Notes: a model not told the origin generated them from the letters alone. A DNA stretch of 64,000 nucleotides from Flavobacterium amnicola (GCF_004122165.1 NZ_SBKO01000001.1:806001-870000), one strand, 5' to 3'. Positions 7,402 to 16,133 are shown, counted from the first letter of the stretch. A program made the numbers and translations.

Positions 7402-10371
7402 ATGAAAACAAAATTAATTTTGGGGATTATTTCTTTGATGTTTTCTTCCATTTATGCACAGACCAAAGAGGATGTGTCTAAAATGGTAAGCGAATATGAT
7501 TTAGATAAAATCCGTACCAAAGAAATAGAATTTAAAGCCAAGCATGAGGCCCGAAAAAGTAAAGCGGTGGCTTTGGCAAAAATAAATGGATGGCCCTTAT
7601 CAAAGTTAAATGAAGACGGCTCTTACCAAGAATTAATGTATGTTACTAGTGATGGTTATCCTATTTATTACAGCACCGATAATGTAGTAGCAGCCCGTTC
7701 AACCCGAACCAATTATTTGAATACAGGAGGAGGATTAGGCTTGACACTTGATGGCCAAGGAATGGTTCCTCGTGTATGGGACGGTGGGACAGTTCGAAGA
7801 ACACATAGTGGTTTTGGTGGAAGAGTAAATACGATTGATGATCCAACGGGAACTACATATGGCTCTCATCCGACACACGTAACCGGTACTATTTTAGCCT
7901 TGCCATGGAATACTACAACTGCTTTACCTACAAAAGGGATGGCTACAGCAGCAACTGCAAGAACGTTTAGTTTTGATGGTGATGAGTCGGAAGCGATTTC
8001 TGAATTACCACAAGGGATGATCTTGTCAAATCATTCTTATGGTGTCCCATTAATTAGTCCCACTAATGGTGCCGTTGCACCGGCGTGGTTGGTAGGTGCC
8101 TACACGGAAGACGCTAGAGCTTGGGATGAAATTACCAATTTGTCTACGTATTATTTACCAGTTTTTTCAGCCGGAAATAACGGAACCGATAATAATACCA
8201 ATCCGATTCAAGCGGGATATGATAAGTTAATTGGCAATAAAGTTTCGAAAAACGTACTAACCGTTGCTAGTGCCAATGATGCTACAATCAATGCAGACGG
8301 AAGCTTAGGAAGTGTAACTATAAGTTCATTCAGTAGCCAAGGACCAACGGATGACAGAAGAATTAAGCCAGATATTGCGGGAAATGGTGCAGGATTGACG
8401 TCAACTAACAGTACTTCAAATACGGCTACTACATCTATGTCGGGTACCTCGATGTCGGCACCAAATGTTACTGGAACTTTGACGTTATTGCAACAACATT
8501 ATAGAAACATACACGGCCATTTCATGAGATCGGCTATGTTAAAAGGATTGGCCTGTCATACCGCTGATGATACTGGAAGACCAGGTCCCGACGTAAATTT
8601 TGGTTGGGGATTGTTAAATGCAAAGAAAGCTGCTGAAACAATTACGGGAGATGGTTTAACTTCTATACTATCAGAAATCACGTTAAATCAAGGACAAACT
8701 TACACAACCACTGTTAGAGCAGTAGGTGGAGCGACACCACTGATTGCTTCTGCTACTTGGACAGATTTGCCAGGCGCTATAAATGATGGTACTCATGGTG
8801 ACAACTATAATGTTCCAGCTTTGGTGAATGACTTAGATATCCGTATTACAAGATTAAGCACTACATATTTTCCTTGGAAATTAGATGCGTTGCCTTCTAG
8901 TAATGCCATCCGAACTGGAGATAACAATATTGATAATGTAGAAGCAGTTAAGATTGATGCTCCTACAGCGGATGATTATGTGGTTACAATAACCCATAAA
9001 GGAAACTTAGTAGGAGGCAATCAAAAATTTGCATTAGTAATCACCGGTATTACGTCTAATATTGCTTTAGAATCTACTTCCGACGACTTAACGGTATGTA
9101 GCAATCAAAATGCTGTTTTTACATTTAATTACAAGCAAACTGGTGGAGGGACTTCCACTTTTTCTGCAATTAATTTACCAAGTGGCGCTACAGCTTCTTT
9201 TTCACCAACCAGTTTAAGCGCAAATGGAACAGTGACAATGACCGTTAGCAATTTAAATGCAGTTCCTTATGGAAACTATTCAATAGGGATAAGCGCTAAT
9301 AATGGTTCGGAAACTGAAACCCGTTTTAAATCTTTAAAAGTATTTTCAACAACAGTTGTTGCTGTAAATCAAATTGCACCAACTAACAATTATCCAGACC
9401 TTCCAACCAGTTATATTTTTAAATGGGCAGAAGATGACAATTCAGAAGATTATAATTTACAGATTTCTACATCGAATACTTTTGCGACTACCTTTTTAAA
9501 TGTAACTGGAATTAAAAGTGGTGCGTATGCCGTTTCAGGATTAGCTGAAGAAACCACGTATTATTGGAGAGTGATACCTTCAAATCGTTGTGCGACAGGT
9601 CCGAGTTCAGCAACACGATCTTTTGTGACAGGAAAATATATTTGTGGTGCCAATACTTATACCGCAACCGATTTTAGTAATGCCACCATTGCCACTACTC
9701 AAGACGTTACTGCAAGTGTGCCTATTGTAGTAGCCGATAATTTTAAAATCGGAGACTTAAATGTAACGGTAGATATTACCCACACCTGGATTGGAGATAT
9801 GATCATTACCTTAAAAGGGCCTGCCGCTATCGGAAGTCCTGAAATTATTTTATTCGATCAACCTTGTGCGGGATCGAACTCAACGTATCCAAATATTCAA
9901 GCGATATTAGACGATTCGGGTGTAAATCATTCATGTTCAGCTACTGCACCGGTTGTTTCTGGAACGGTAAAACCAAACCAAAGTCTTTATGATTTGAATG
10001 GATTAAATGCACAAGGAACGTGGACTTTACATGTGCTTGATGTAGGTCCTGGGGATGGAGGATCTATCAATACTTTTGCCTTAAACTTTTGTAAAGTAGA
10101 ACAATCGTTGGGCTTAAACGATTCTGTTTTCAACAACATGACCGTTTATCCTAATCCAACCAAAGGGCTATTGAATATTAATTTGAATGCTATGGTTACA
10201 GGTGAAACAATCTATTCGATTTATGATTTTCAAGGGAGGTTAATCGCTTCTAAAAAATCAAGCGAATCAATAGAAACATTAAACATTGGAAACTTTGCCG
10301 ATGGGTTGTATGTATTGACGCTTGAAAACGGAAAGCATAAAACCGTTAAGAAAATTGTTTTGAATAAATAA
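7402..10371 (+). CDS. Subtilisin-like (S8) protease with P-domain and T9SS sorting domain
   Basis: A secreted serine protease of 989 residues. Signal peptide 1-20 (ends IYAQ). The catalytic domain (~100-420) shows the expected triad: Asp127 in VWDGG, His156 in SHPTHVTG and Ser350 in GTSMSAPNVTG. Next come Ig/FnIII-like beta domains (~550-745), and then a proprotein-convertase P-domain (~750-900, with ITHTWIGDMIITL and GTWTLHVLDVGPGD). The C-terminal ~80 residues are a T9SS type A sorting domain (VYPNPTKG ... GLYVLTL ... KIVLNK). The expected route is Sec export, then T9SS secretion with surface attachment or release. It stands alone between a divergent operon and a terminator; the role is probably extracellular protein degradation. 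Confidence 0.93.
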   Translation: MKTKLILGIISLMFSSIYAQTKEDVSKMVSEYDLDKIRTKEIEFKAKHEARKSKAVALAKINGWPLSKLNEDGSYQELMYVTSDGYPIYYSTDNVVAARSTRTNYLNTGGGLGLTLDGQGMVPRVWDGGTVRRTHSGFGGRVNTIDDPTGTTYGSHPTHVTGTILALPWNTTTALPTKGMATAATARTFSFDGDESEAISELPQGMILSNHSYGVPLISPTNGAVAPAWLVGAYTEDARAWDEITNLSTYYLPVFSAGNNGTDNNTNPIQAGYDKLIGNKVSKNVLTVASANDATINADGSLGSVTISSFSSQGPTDDRRIKPDIAGNGAGLTSTNSTSNTATTSMSGTSMSAPNVTGTLTLLQQHYRNIHGHFMRSAMLKGLACHTADDTGRPGPDVNFGWGLLNAKKAAETITGDGLTSILSEITLNQGQTYTTTVRAVGGATPLIASATWTDLPGAINDGTHGDNYNVPALVNDLDIRITRLSTTYFPWKLDALPSSNAIRTGDNNIDNVEAVKIDAPTADDYVVTITHKGNLVGGNQKFALVITGITSNIALESTSDDLTVCSNQNAVFTFNYKQTGGGTSTFSAINLPSGATASFSPTSLSANGTVTMTVSNLNAVPYGNYSIGISANNGSETETRFKSLKVFSTTVVAVNQIAPTNNYPDLPTSYIFKWAEDDNSEDYNLQISTSNTFATTFLNVTGIKSGAYAVSGLAEETTYYWRVIPSNRCATGPSSATRSFVTGKYICGANTYTATDFSNATIATTQDVTASVPIVVADNFKIGDLNVTVDITHTWIGDMIITLKGPAAIGSPEIILFDQPCAGSNSTYPNIQAILDDSGVNHSCSATAPVVSGTVKPNQSLYDLNGLNAQGTWTLHVLDVGPGDGGSINTFALNFCKVEQSLGLNDSVFNNMTVYPNPTKGLLNINLNAMVTGETIYSIYDFQGRLIASKKSSESIETLNIGNFADGLYVLTLENGKHKTVKKIVLNK

Positions 10372-10387
10372 TAATAGAAGAAAACAT

Positions 10388-10418
10388 AAAAGAGGGGTGA
10401 AATATCACCCCTCTTTTT
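10388..10418. terminator. Bidirectional terminator between subtilase and exonuclease genes
   Basis: A perfect 10-bp stem (AGAGGGGTGA paired with TCACCCCTCT) with loop AATA is flanked by A and T tracts. It lies between two convergent genes and can terminate both. Confidence 0.9.
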
Positions 10419-10419
10419 A

Positions 10420-11133
10420 TTATACATGAATAATTTCTTCTTCAATTAATAAATCCTCTCTTCTAAATCGAAGCAAGACTTGTGCTACTGCAATGACATC
10501 TTTTTCGCAATAGATAATAATCCGATCCATATTTTTTTCTTCATAATATACTTTAGCCACTTCGCTGCCGTCAATGTCGTCTTTGGGGGATGGTATTCCC
10601 AACACCGATGTCAATAATTTTAAAGAAGTGAACGTTTTATAATCGCCAAACTTCCACAATTCCATGGTGTCTAAATGAGGCACTTCCCAAGGTTTTTTGC
10701 CAAACAAATTCAATTTTTGCGGAATTGGAATACTGTTAATGATCATTCGTCGTGCAATAAAAGGAAAATCAAATTCTTTGGCATTATGACCACATAAAAT
10801 GTGTTGTGGCTGACCGAAATGATTGTCCAATAAATTGGAAAAATCCTTTAGAATTTTAGCCTCTTCTCCAAAAAAAGAAGTAACTCTAAAATGGCGAATA
10901 TCACTTTTGAAGGTAAAATAGCCCACCGATATGCAAATAATTTTGCCAAACTCGGCCCAAATGCCGGCACGTTCGTAAAATTCTTCAGGGGTAAAATCGT
11001 CTTTACGTTGGTATTGTGTTTTAGTACCAAAAAGTTGTTGGGTGGTCGTGTTTAAATCGGAATAATTTTCGAATTCAGGAACCGTTTCGATGTCGAGGAA
11101 TAGAATGTTCTCGAGTTGGATTTTGTCAAGCAT
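10420..11133 (-). CDS. DnaQ-fold 3'-5' exonuclease (DNA polymerase B exonuclease-like)
   Basis: A protein of 237 residues with the DEDD exonuclease layout: motif I FLDIETVPE near the start, motif II CGHNAKEFDFPFIARRM in the middle, and motif III EKDVIAVAQVLLRF near the C-terminus. This resembles the stand-alone 'predicted 3'-5' exonuclease related to the PolB proofreading domain', found widely in Bacteroidota. It likely trims DNA or RNA 3' ends in the cytosol; the exact substrate is not known. The next gene upstream on this strand, ogt, ends 42 nt before its start. Both act on nucleic acid repair or processing, but a weak -7-like box in the gap suggests they may be separately expressed. Confidence 0.82.
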   Translation of the reverse strand: MLDKIQLENILFLDIETVPEFENYSDLNTTTQQLFGTKTQYQRKDDFTPEEFYERAGIWAEFGKIICISVGYFTFKSDIRHFRVTSFFGEEAKILKDFSNLLDNHFGQPQHILCGHNAKEFDFPFIARRMIINSIPIPQKLNLFGKKPWEVPHLDTMELWKFGDYKTFTSLKLLTSVLGIPSPKDDIDGSEVAKVYYEEKNMDRIIIYCEKDVIAVAQVLLRFRREDLLIEEEIIHV

Positions 11134-11175
11134 AGTATCGTTATTTTGGCGTTTATACGACGAAAATAATCAATT

Positions 11176-11646
11176 TTAGAATAAACTTTGTTGTTTTAAT
11201 GGATTTTCATGGTCTAATAACCATTTTTTACGCCACAATCCACCCGCATAACCTGTTAACGAACCATCGGAACCAATCACTCGATGACAAGGTACTACAA
11301 TCCAAAGTGGGTTTTTGCCATTGGCGGAAGCTACCGCCCGAATCGCTTTGACGTCCCCTAGTTTTTTAGATAAATCGAGATAGGAAGTTGTTTTTCCGAA
11401 AGGAATAGTAAGTAATTCTTGCCAGACTTTTTGTTGAAATTCAGTCCCTTTTGGGTTGAGTTTGAACGTAAATTCGGTACGCTTACCTTCGAAATAATCT
11501 TGCAATTGCGAGACTGCTTCTTGTAATGCTTGAGGGATCTTTTTTGAGGGTTCTCCTTCTGAAAGTACAGAAATTACCGCAATACCATTTTCGTCCCCTT
11601 CAATTTTGGTGATGCCTAGTGGTGAATTGATAAATGCTGTTTCCAT
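11176..11646 (-). CDS. ogt: Methylated-DNA-protein-cysteine S-methyltransferase
   Basis: A protein of 156 residues with the alkyl-acceptor motif VVPCHRVIGSDGSLTGYAGG; the Cys takes the methyl group from O6-methylguanine or O4-methylthymine in a suicide repair reaction. The DNA-binding helix lies just before it (KAIRAVASANGKNP). The length matches the single-domain Ogt type, without an Ada regulatory domain. It follows the terminator of the cytochrome gene, so it begins a new unit; TACTTTTA, a 7/8 -7-box match, lies about 10 nt before its start. Confidence 0.92.
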   Translation of the reverse strand: METAFINSPLGITKIEGDENGIAVISVLSEGEPSKKIPQALQEAVSQLQDYFEGKRTEFTFKLNPKGTEFQQKVWQELLTIPFGKTTSYLDLSKKLGDVKAIRAVASANGKNPLWIVVPCHRVIGSDGSLTGYAGGLWRKKWLLDHENPLKQQSLF

Positions 11647-11664
11647 CTGATAAAAGTAAGGATT

Positions 11665-11693
11665 CTAAATAAAAAGCCATCCGAAGATGACTT
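11665..11693 (-). terminator. Terminator of the cytochrome c lipoprotein gene
   Basis: On the minus strand an AAGTCATC arm pairs with GATGGCTT (one G-U wobble) across a TTCG tetraloop and runs into a T-rich tract. It lies just after the cytochrome stop codon. Confidence 0.8.
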
Positions 11694-11703
11694 GATTTTT
11701 GTA

Positions 11704-12084
11704 TTATTTTGAAAAACTAAGCATATAAGCTTCCAATGCTTTTAGCTCTTCTTTTGGAAGGTTTTTGGTGATGGCAAAATTCGTTTTCATCGTAGCATAT
11801 TGACTCGGATCGACGATTGGCTCGCTTTTTTCTTGTAGAAAATTGACAATACTTCCCCCTTTTTCTTTATACAATTTGGCGATATCTTTTATGGATGGTC
11901 CCACAGTTTTGATTTCAGGTTTGTGACAGGTATAACAAACGCCTTTTCCTTCAAAAATTTCTTTTCCTAAATTTTCTGGATTTTGGGCTGAAGTTTCGTT
12001 TACTTCTGTTGGTTCTTTATACTCTTCTTTATTTTTACAAGAGATCAGCAATCCAATTAAAATGATATATACTAGTTTTTTCAT
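11704..12084 (-). CDS. Cytochrome c-type lipoprotein
   Basis: A protein of 126 residues. A signal with lipobox LLISCKNK (Cys16) predicts lipidation. The mature part carries one haem c attachment site, CYTCHK, preceded by GKEIFEGKGV, and a distal Met in the YATMKTNFAI region that could be the sixth ligand, so it is a small class I cytochrome c domain. It is likely membrane-tethered in the periplasm and shuttles electrons. It sits directly downstream of hemB on the same strand, which fits a heme context, but with its own leader containing the 17-nt repeat described at 12100. Confidence 0.85.
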   Translation of the reverse strand: MKKLVYIILIGLLISCKNKEEYKEPTEVNETSAQNPENLGKEIFEGKGVCYTCHKPEIKTVGPSIKDIAKLYKEKGGSIVNFLQEKSEPIVDPSQYATMKTNFAITKNLPKEELKALEAYMLSFSK

Positions 12085-12099
12085 TGATTTTATAAATTT

Positions 12100-12116
12100 G
12101 CCACGAATTCACGAAT
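12100..12116 (-). repeat. Dispersed 17-nt repeat, copy 1
   Basis: Read on the minus strand this is ATTCGTGAATTCGTGGC, itself an imperfect 8-nt tandem (ATTCGTGA, ATTCGTGG). An identical copy lies at 30587-30603 on the plus strand. Here it is 15 nt upstream of the cytochrome lipoprotein start codon, in the sense direction. Confidence 0.85.
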
Positions 12117-12165
12117 AATTAAGTGTGCTTTTGTCAAAACATTCTTGTATTTGTAGTTAAAAGAA

Positions 12166-13164
12166 TTATTTCTGATTCAATAAAATAGCGGCTTCTTTCG
12201 CAAAATACGTCGAAATCAAACTCGCACCGGCTCTTTTAATACACATTAACTGTTCCATCATGATTTTGTCGTGATCCAACCAGCCTCTTTCTGAAGCCGC
12301 TTTAATCATCGCATATTCACCCGAAACATGGAAAACTGTTACAGGCACATCAACGGCATTTTTCACTTCGCGGACAATGTCCAAATACGCAATTCCCGGT
12401 TTGACCATGACCATATCGGCACCTTCTTCTACATCCCACAACGCTTCTTTTACGGCTTCGATGCGATTCGCATAATCCATTTGGTAGGTTTTTTTATCTT
12501 TTGGCACTTCGACATCTGCTTCTTTAGGCGCGCTGTCTAAGGCATCACGAAACGGACCGTAAAACGCTGAAGCATATTTCGCCGAATAACTCATGATACC
12601 CACATTATGAAATCCTGCCGCATCCAAACCTTCACGTAAACGCAACACTCTTCCGTCCATCATATCACTAGGTGCTACAAAATCGGCTCCCGCTTGCGCA
12701 TGAGAAACAGCCATTTTTACTAAAGCTGCATTCGTGGCATCGTTGGCTACATCTCCATTTTCAATTATACCATCATGACCGTAAATTGAATACGGGTCTA
12801 AAGCCACATCGGGCATTACAATCATTTTGGGACAAGCAGATTTAATGGCTTTAATGGCTTGTTGCATCAATCCGTTGGGATTCCAGGCTTCTTTGCCGGT
12901 ATTGTCTTTTAGGTCTTCGCTTACTTTTACGTAAATGTTTACCGCACGAATTCCTAAATCGTATATTTCTTTGACTTCTTTGACTGTTAAATCAATCGAT
13001 CGACGGTAAATTCCAACCATAGAAGGAATCTCGACCTGCACGTTTTCACCTTCCGTAATAAACATTGGAAACATAAAATCACTTGGACTTAATGTGGTTT
13101 CACGAACTAAACTTCTGATGGATTCGTTAGTTCTTAATCTTCTGCCTCTGTGTAATGGGAACAT
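12166..13164 (-). CDS. hemB: Porphobilinogen synthase (delta-aminolevulinate dehydratase)
   Basis: Condenses two 5-aminolevulinate molecules into porphobilinogen in the cytosol. The 332-residue chain has the two Schiff-base lysine contexts (SYSAKYASAFYGPFRDA and MVMVKPGIAYLDI) and the DMMDGRV substrate-pocket motif. The metal site reads DVALDPYSIYGHDG, with Ala and Asp where zinc enzymes have a cysteine triad, so this is the magnesium-type rather than zinc-type enzyme (inference from family knowledge). It is the last hem gene of the hemD-hemE-hemF unit. Its start codon follows a 35-bp heptamer array by 8 nt, and an S23-family gene is interposed between it and hemF. Confidence 0.95.
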   Translation of the reverse strand: MFPLHRGRRLRTNESIRSLVRETTLSPSDFMFPMFITEGENVQVEIPSMVGIYRRSIDLTVKEVKEIYDLGIRAVNIYVKVSEDLKDNTGKEAWNPNGLMQQAIKAIKSACPKMIVMPDVALDPYSIYGHDGIIENGDVANDATNAALVKMAVSHAQAGADFVAPSDMMDGRVLRLREGLDAAGFHNVGIMSYSAKYASAFYGPFRDALDSAPKEADVEVPKDKKTYQMDYANRIEAVKEALWDVEEGADMVMVKPGIAYLDIVREVKNAVDVPVTVFHVSGEYAMIKAASERGWLDHDKIMMEQLMCIKRAGASLISTYFAKEAAILLNQK

Positions 13165-13172
13165 AGTTTATA

Positions 13173-13207
13173 AGTTTTAAGTTAACGGTTTACAGTTAAC
13201 AGTTATA
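13173..13207. repeat. Five-unit heptanucleotide array upstream of hemB
   Basis: Five contiguous 7-bp units lie in register. On the plus strand the first is AGTTTTA, then AGTTAAC and GGTTTAC, then a second AGTTAAC, ending with AGTTATA. The array fills the S23-hemB spacer, overlaps the S23 stop codon, and ends 8 nt from the hemB ATG. An inverted array of the same heptamer type lies at 13568-13588 on the other side of the S23 gene. Confidence 0.85.
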
Positions 13208-13562
13208 GTGTTGCACTTATTTTATTTATTAGTGATGCTAACATTTTTTTAATTTCAGATAGTTCAGAAAGAAGTTCTTCTGATTTTTCCTTTTCAACAA
13301 AATTTAATTCGGTTGACACAAAAAGTAAATATTCTAACTCATGTGCTGAACCTGAAGAAATATACAAAAATCGAATTAGTTCTTTTTGTGTTTGTCTTCC
13401 ATATCCTTCCGCGATATTTGTTGGAATTGAAAGTGAAGCTCTATTAATTTGCGAAATTAAATTGAATTGTTCACTTTTCGGAAAAGTAGAAGTTAATTTA
13501 TAAACATCTAAAACCAATTGATGCCCTTTTTGCCAAACATTGTATTTTCTATAATCAATCAT
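13203..13562 (-). CDS. S23/IVP-family four-helix-bundle protein
   Basis: A protein of 119 residues with the full family signature: YNVWQKGHQLVLDVYKLT at the start, then INRASLSIPTNIAEGYGR and LYISSGSAHELEYLL. The family was named from proteins encoded in 23S rRNA intervening sequences and also includes Avd, the accessory protein of diversity-generating retroelements, which binds nucleic acid. Free-standing members are common in Bacteroidota with no known job. It is unusual here because it splits hemF from hemB, and its two flanks carry inverted arrays of one heptanucleotide family. It may be a passenger cassette rather than a heme gene (inference). No reverse transcriptase is present in the window. 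Confidence 0.88.
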   Translation of the reverse strand: MIDYRKYNVWQKGHQLVLDVYKLTSTFPKSEQFNLISQINRASLSIPTNIAEGYGRQTQKELIRFLYISSGSAHELEYLLFVSTELNFVEKEKSEELLSELSEIKKMLASLINKISATL

Positions 13563-13567
13563 CGAGT

Positions 13568-13588
13568 GTTAACCGTTAACTGTAAACT
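13568..13588. repeat. Three-unit heptanucleotide array upstream of the S23 gene
   Basis: Three contiguous 7-bp units (GTTAACC, GTTAACT and GTAAACT on the plus strand) fill the space between the hemF stop codon, which the last unit overlaps, and the S23 start, 5 nt away. The 13-bp word GTTAACTGTAAAC (13575-13587) is the exact reverse complement of 13188-13200 on the far side of the gene. Confidence 0.85.
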
Positions 13589-14492
13589 AATTCAACCATT
13601 CGATTGGATTCTCTAATACTTTAATCAGCTTTTCTTCTTCGCTACCCGCTTCAGGATGATGATCGTAATGCCATTGCACATGTGGCGGCAAACTCATCAA
13701 GATACTTTCGATTCTTCCGTTGGTTTTAAGTCCGAAAAGGGTGCCTTTATCGTGCACCAAATTGAATTCTACATAACGGCCACGACGAATTTCTTGCCAA
13801 GTACGTTGTTCAGGTGTAAATGGTAAATCTTTTCTTCTTTCCACAATCGGAACATAGGCTTGTAAGAAAGAATTGCCAACTTCTGTCACAAAATTGTACC
13901 AATCTTCCATTTTCATGTCTTCTGTTTCTTTCAAATAATCAAAAAACAAACCGCCTAAACCACGCGCTTCATTTCGGTGAGCATTCCAAAAATAAGCATC
14001 ACATTGTTTTTTATATTTTGGATAAAATTCCGGATTGTGTTTGTCGCAAGCAGTTTTACACGTTTGATGAAAATGCTTTCCGTCTTCTTCAAACAAATAA
14101 TAAGGCGTTAAATCCTGTCCGCCACCAAACCAACTATTGATTACCTTCCCGTTATCATCATACATTTCAAAATAGCGCCAGTTGGCATGAACCGTGGGTA
14201 CCATTGGGTTTTTCGGATGAATTACCAAGCTCAAACCACAAGCAAAAAAATCGGCTTCCCCAACATTGAATAATTGCTGCATCGAATCCGGTAATTTACC
14301 ATGAACTGCCGAAATGTTGACACCGCCTTTTTCAAAAACGGCACCATTTTCGATAACGCGTGTTCTTCCGCCACCGCCTTCTGGTCTGTGCCATAAATCT
14401 TCACGGAATTTTGCCGTTCCGTCACTATCTTCCAGGCCTTTACAGATTTGGTCTTGTAAGTTTTGTATGTATTGATAAAATTTATTTTTCAT
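13587..14492 (-). CDS. hemF: Oxygen-dependent coproporphyrinogen III oxidase
   Basis: Oxidatively decarboxylates coproporphyrinogen III to protoporphyrinogen IX using O2. The 301-residue length is normal for the family. Signature stretches are visible: MVPTVHANWRYFE, SWFGGGQDLTPYY, NEARGLGGLFFDYL and GRYVEFNLVHDKGT. The conserved His residues in VHANWR and in the region around HFHQTC and HRNEARG are present. Its start overlaps the end of the DUF3575 gene by 11 nt, so the two are co-transcribed and probably translationally coupled. It lies downstream of hemE and upstream of the S23 gene and hemB. Its presence indicates aerobic heme synthesis. Confidence 0.95.
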   Translation of the reverse strand: MKNKFYQYIQNLQDQICKGLEDSDGTAKFREDLWHRPEGGGGRTRVIENGAVFEKGGVNISAVHGKLPDSMQQLFNVGEADFFACGLSLVIHPKNPMVPTVHANWRYFEMYDDNGKVINSWFGGGQDLTPYYLFEEDGKHFHQTCKTACDKHNPEFYPKYKKQCDAYFWNAHRNEARGLGGLFFDYLKETEDMKMEDWYNFVTEVGNSFLQAYVPIVERRKDLPFTPEQRTWQEIRRGRYVEFNLVHDKGTLFGLKTNGRIESILMSLPPHVQWHYDHHPEAGSEEEKLIKVLENPIEWLN

Positions 14493-15048
14493 TCTTACTG
14501 TTTAACTTATAAACAATCATAATGCCACCACGGTAAGGCAGCCATTCGCCACTTTTATTAAATTTTTTGGCCGATTCATAACGTTCACCGCTACTTAATA
14601 AATAGCCTCGGTAATACCCTTGTTGTGATCCACCTCCTAAAAAGACATCAAGGGCAAATTTATCGTTAATTTTTACTTGATAGCCTAAAGTGCCACCATA
14701 CATCACATTGTATCCTTTTTGATAATGGTCGGTATTTATGTAATTCCATTTTTGAAGTTTATAAGCAGAACCTCCTACATGTAAACCAAAATAAAATCCT
14801 TCCAATGCTTTTTTGGGATAGTATCTGAATTCTGGAACCAACATATACATTTGTTGTGGACCGCCATTAATTGATTTCCATAGCGAAGCCAAGGCATCTA
14901 CTTGAAAACTGGTATTTTTTCCCAAACTGGTTTCTACACCTATTTGTGGAAAACCAAGAGCCGTTGTGATATTAGCTTTTACTACAGTTTGTGCCTGTAA
15001 ATAAAAACCACCTAAGAAAAACAAAAGTATAAAATGCCCTTTTTTCAT
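14482..15048 (-). CDS. DUF3575-like outer-membrane beta-barrel protein
   Basis: A protein of 188 residues: signal peptide 1-19 (ends YLQAQ), then an alternating beta-strand pattern typical of small eight-stranded barrels. Matching features are KANITTALGFPQIGVET near the start, EFRYYPKKALEGFYFGLHV in the middle and a GTLGYQVKINDKFALDVFLG strand pair. This fits the DUF3575 family of Bacteroidota outer-membrane proteins, function unknown. It lies between hemE (19 nt upstream) and hemF (11-nt overlap) on the same strand, so it is part of the hem operon. A role in heme or porphyrin handling is possible but rests on position only. Confidence 0.75.
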   Translation of the reverse strand: MKKGHFILLFFLGGFYLQAQTVVKANITTALGFPQIGVETSLGKNTSFQVDALASLWKSINGGPQQMYMLVPEFRYYPKKALEGFYFGLHVGGSAYKLQKWNYINTDHYQKGYNVMYGGTLGYQVKINDKFALDVFLGGGSQQGYYRGYLLSSGERYESAKKFNKSGEWLPYRGGIMIVYKLNSKNEK

Positions 15049-15067
15049 AGGATTAAGTGCTTGGATG

Positions 15068-16093
15068 TTATTTTTGGTATTCTTTTACCGCTTCAATGAA
15101 TGCTTTCGCATGATCTACAGGAATATTTGGTAAAATCCCGTGACCTAAGTTCACGATGTAATTGTCTTTTCCGAATTCGTCAATCATTTCGTGTACCATT
15201 TTTTTGATGGTTGGAATTGGCGATAACAATCTACTTGGATCAAAATTTCCTTGTAAAGTGATTTTTCCACCTGATAAATAACGGGCATTTCTTGGTGAAC
15301 AAGTCCAATCTACTCCTAAAGCTGATGCTTTTGATTTCGACATTTCGTTCAAAGCAAACCAACAACCTTTTCCGAAAACGATAACTTTCGTGTCTTCTGC
15401 CAAGGCATCTACAATTTGGTTGATGTATGGCCATGAAAACTCATTATAATCTACTGGAGACAACATACCGCCCCAAGAATCAAAAATCTGGATGGCATTA
15501 CAACCTGCTTTTACTTTTTCTTTCAAGTATAAGATAGTCGTATCGGTAATTTTTTGCAATAACGTATGCGCTGCTACTGGATTGGAGAAACAAAATCCTT
15601 TCGCTGTGTCAAAACTTTTGGAACCTTTTCCTTCTACTGCATAACAGAAAATCGTCCAAGGCGAACCTGCGAAACCAATTAATGGCACTTCGTCGTTCAG
15701 CATTTCTTTGGTTAATTTAATCGCATCGAAAACATAACCTAAGGTTTCATGAACATCTGGAACAAAAACCTGATTGACTTGTTCCATTGTACGAATTGGA
15801 TCTGGTATAATAGGTCCTAAATTGTCTTTTAATTCTACGTGAATTCCCATGGCACGTGGCACTACCAAAATATCGGAAAACAAAATGGCCGCATCTGGTT
15901 GTACAATTCGAATGGGTTGTACCGTAATTTCTGCGGCTAATTCTGGTGTTTCACAACGCGTAAAGAAATCATACTTATCGCGTAATGCTCTAAATTCTGG
16001 TAAATATCTTCCGGCTTGACGCATCATCCAAACGGGTGGACGTTCTACCGATTCGTTATTTAAGGCACGTAGGAATAAATCGTTTTTTAACAT
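15068..16093 (-). CDS. hemE: Uroporphyrinogen decarboxylase
   Basis: Removes the four acetate carboxyls of uroporphyrinogen III to give coproporphyrinogen III. The 341-residue chain has the family signature near the N-terminus ([17 protein letters not shown]), the substrate-binding Asp in [13 protein letters not shown], and the [16 protein letters not shown] segment near the end. It lies immediately downstream of hemD. The 28-nt spacer from hemD and the last codons of hemD form a five-unit heptamer array, ending 5 nt from the hemE ATG. Downstream follow the DUF3575 gene, hemF, S23 and hemB. Confidence 0.96.
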   Translation of the reverse strand: MLKNDLFLRALNNESVERPPVWMMRQAGRYLPEFRALRDKYDFFTRCETPELAAEITVQPIRIVQPDAAILFSDILVVPRAMGIHVELKDNLGPIIPDPIRTMEQVNQVFVPDVHETLGYVFDAIKLTKEMLNDEVPLIGFAGSPWTIFCYAVEGKGSKSFDTAKGFCFSNPVAAHTLLQKITDTTILYLKEKVKAGCNAIQIFDSWGGMLSPVDYNEFSWPYINQIVDALAEDTKVIVFGKGCWFALNEMSKSKASALGVDWTCSPRNARYLSGGKITLQGNFDPSRLLSPIPTIKKMVHEMIDEFGKDNYIVNLGHGILPNIPVDHAKAFIEAVKEYQK

Positions 16094-16098
16094 ATTTT

Positions 16099-16133
16099 TT
16101 TTAGCTTTTAGCCAATAGCATTTAGCAATCAGC
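16099..16133. repeat. Five-unit heptanucleotide array across the hemD-hemE junction
   Basis: Five contiguous 7-bp units on the plus strand each end in AGC (ends at 16105, 16112, 16119, 16126 and 16133), for example TTTTAGC twice, CAATAGC and ATTTAGC. Read in the gene direction the unit is about GCTAAAW. The first units in the gene direction encode the last residues and stop of HemD; the last ends 5 nt from the hemE start codon. Confidence 0.85.

Noticed and set aside
13203-13562. Possible 23S rRNA intervening sequence or diversity-generating retroelement
   Set aside because: The S23-family gene could hint at either, but there is no rRNA and no reverse transcriptase or template/variable repeat pair in the window.
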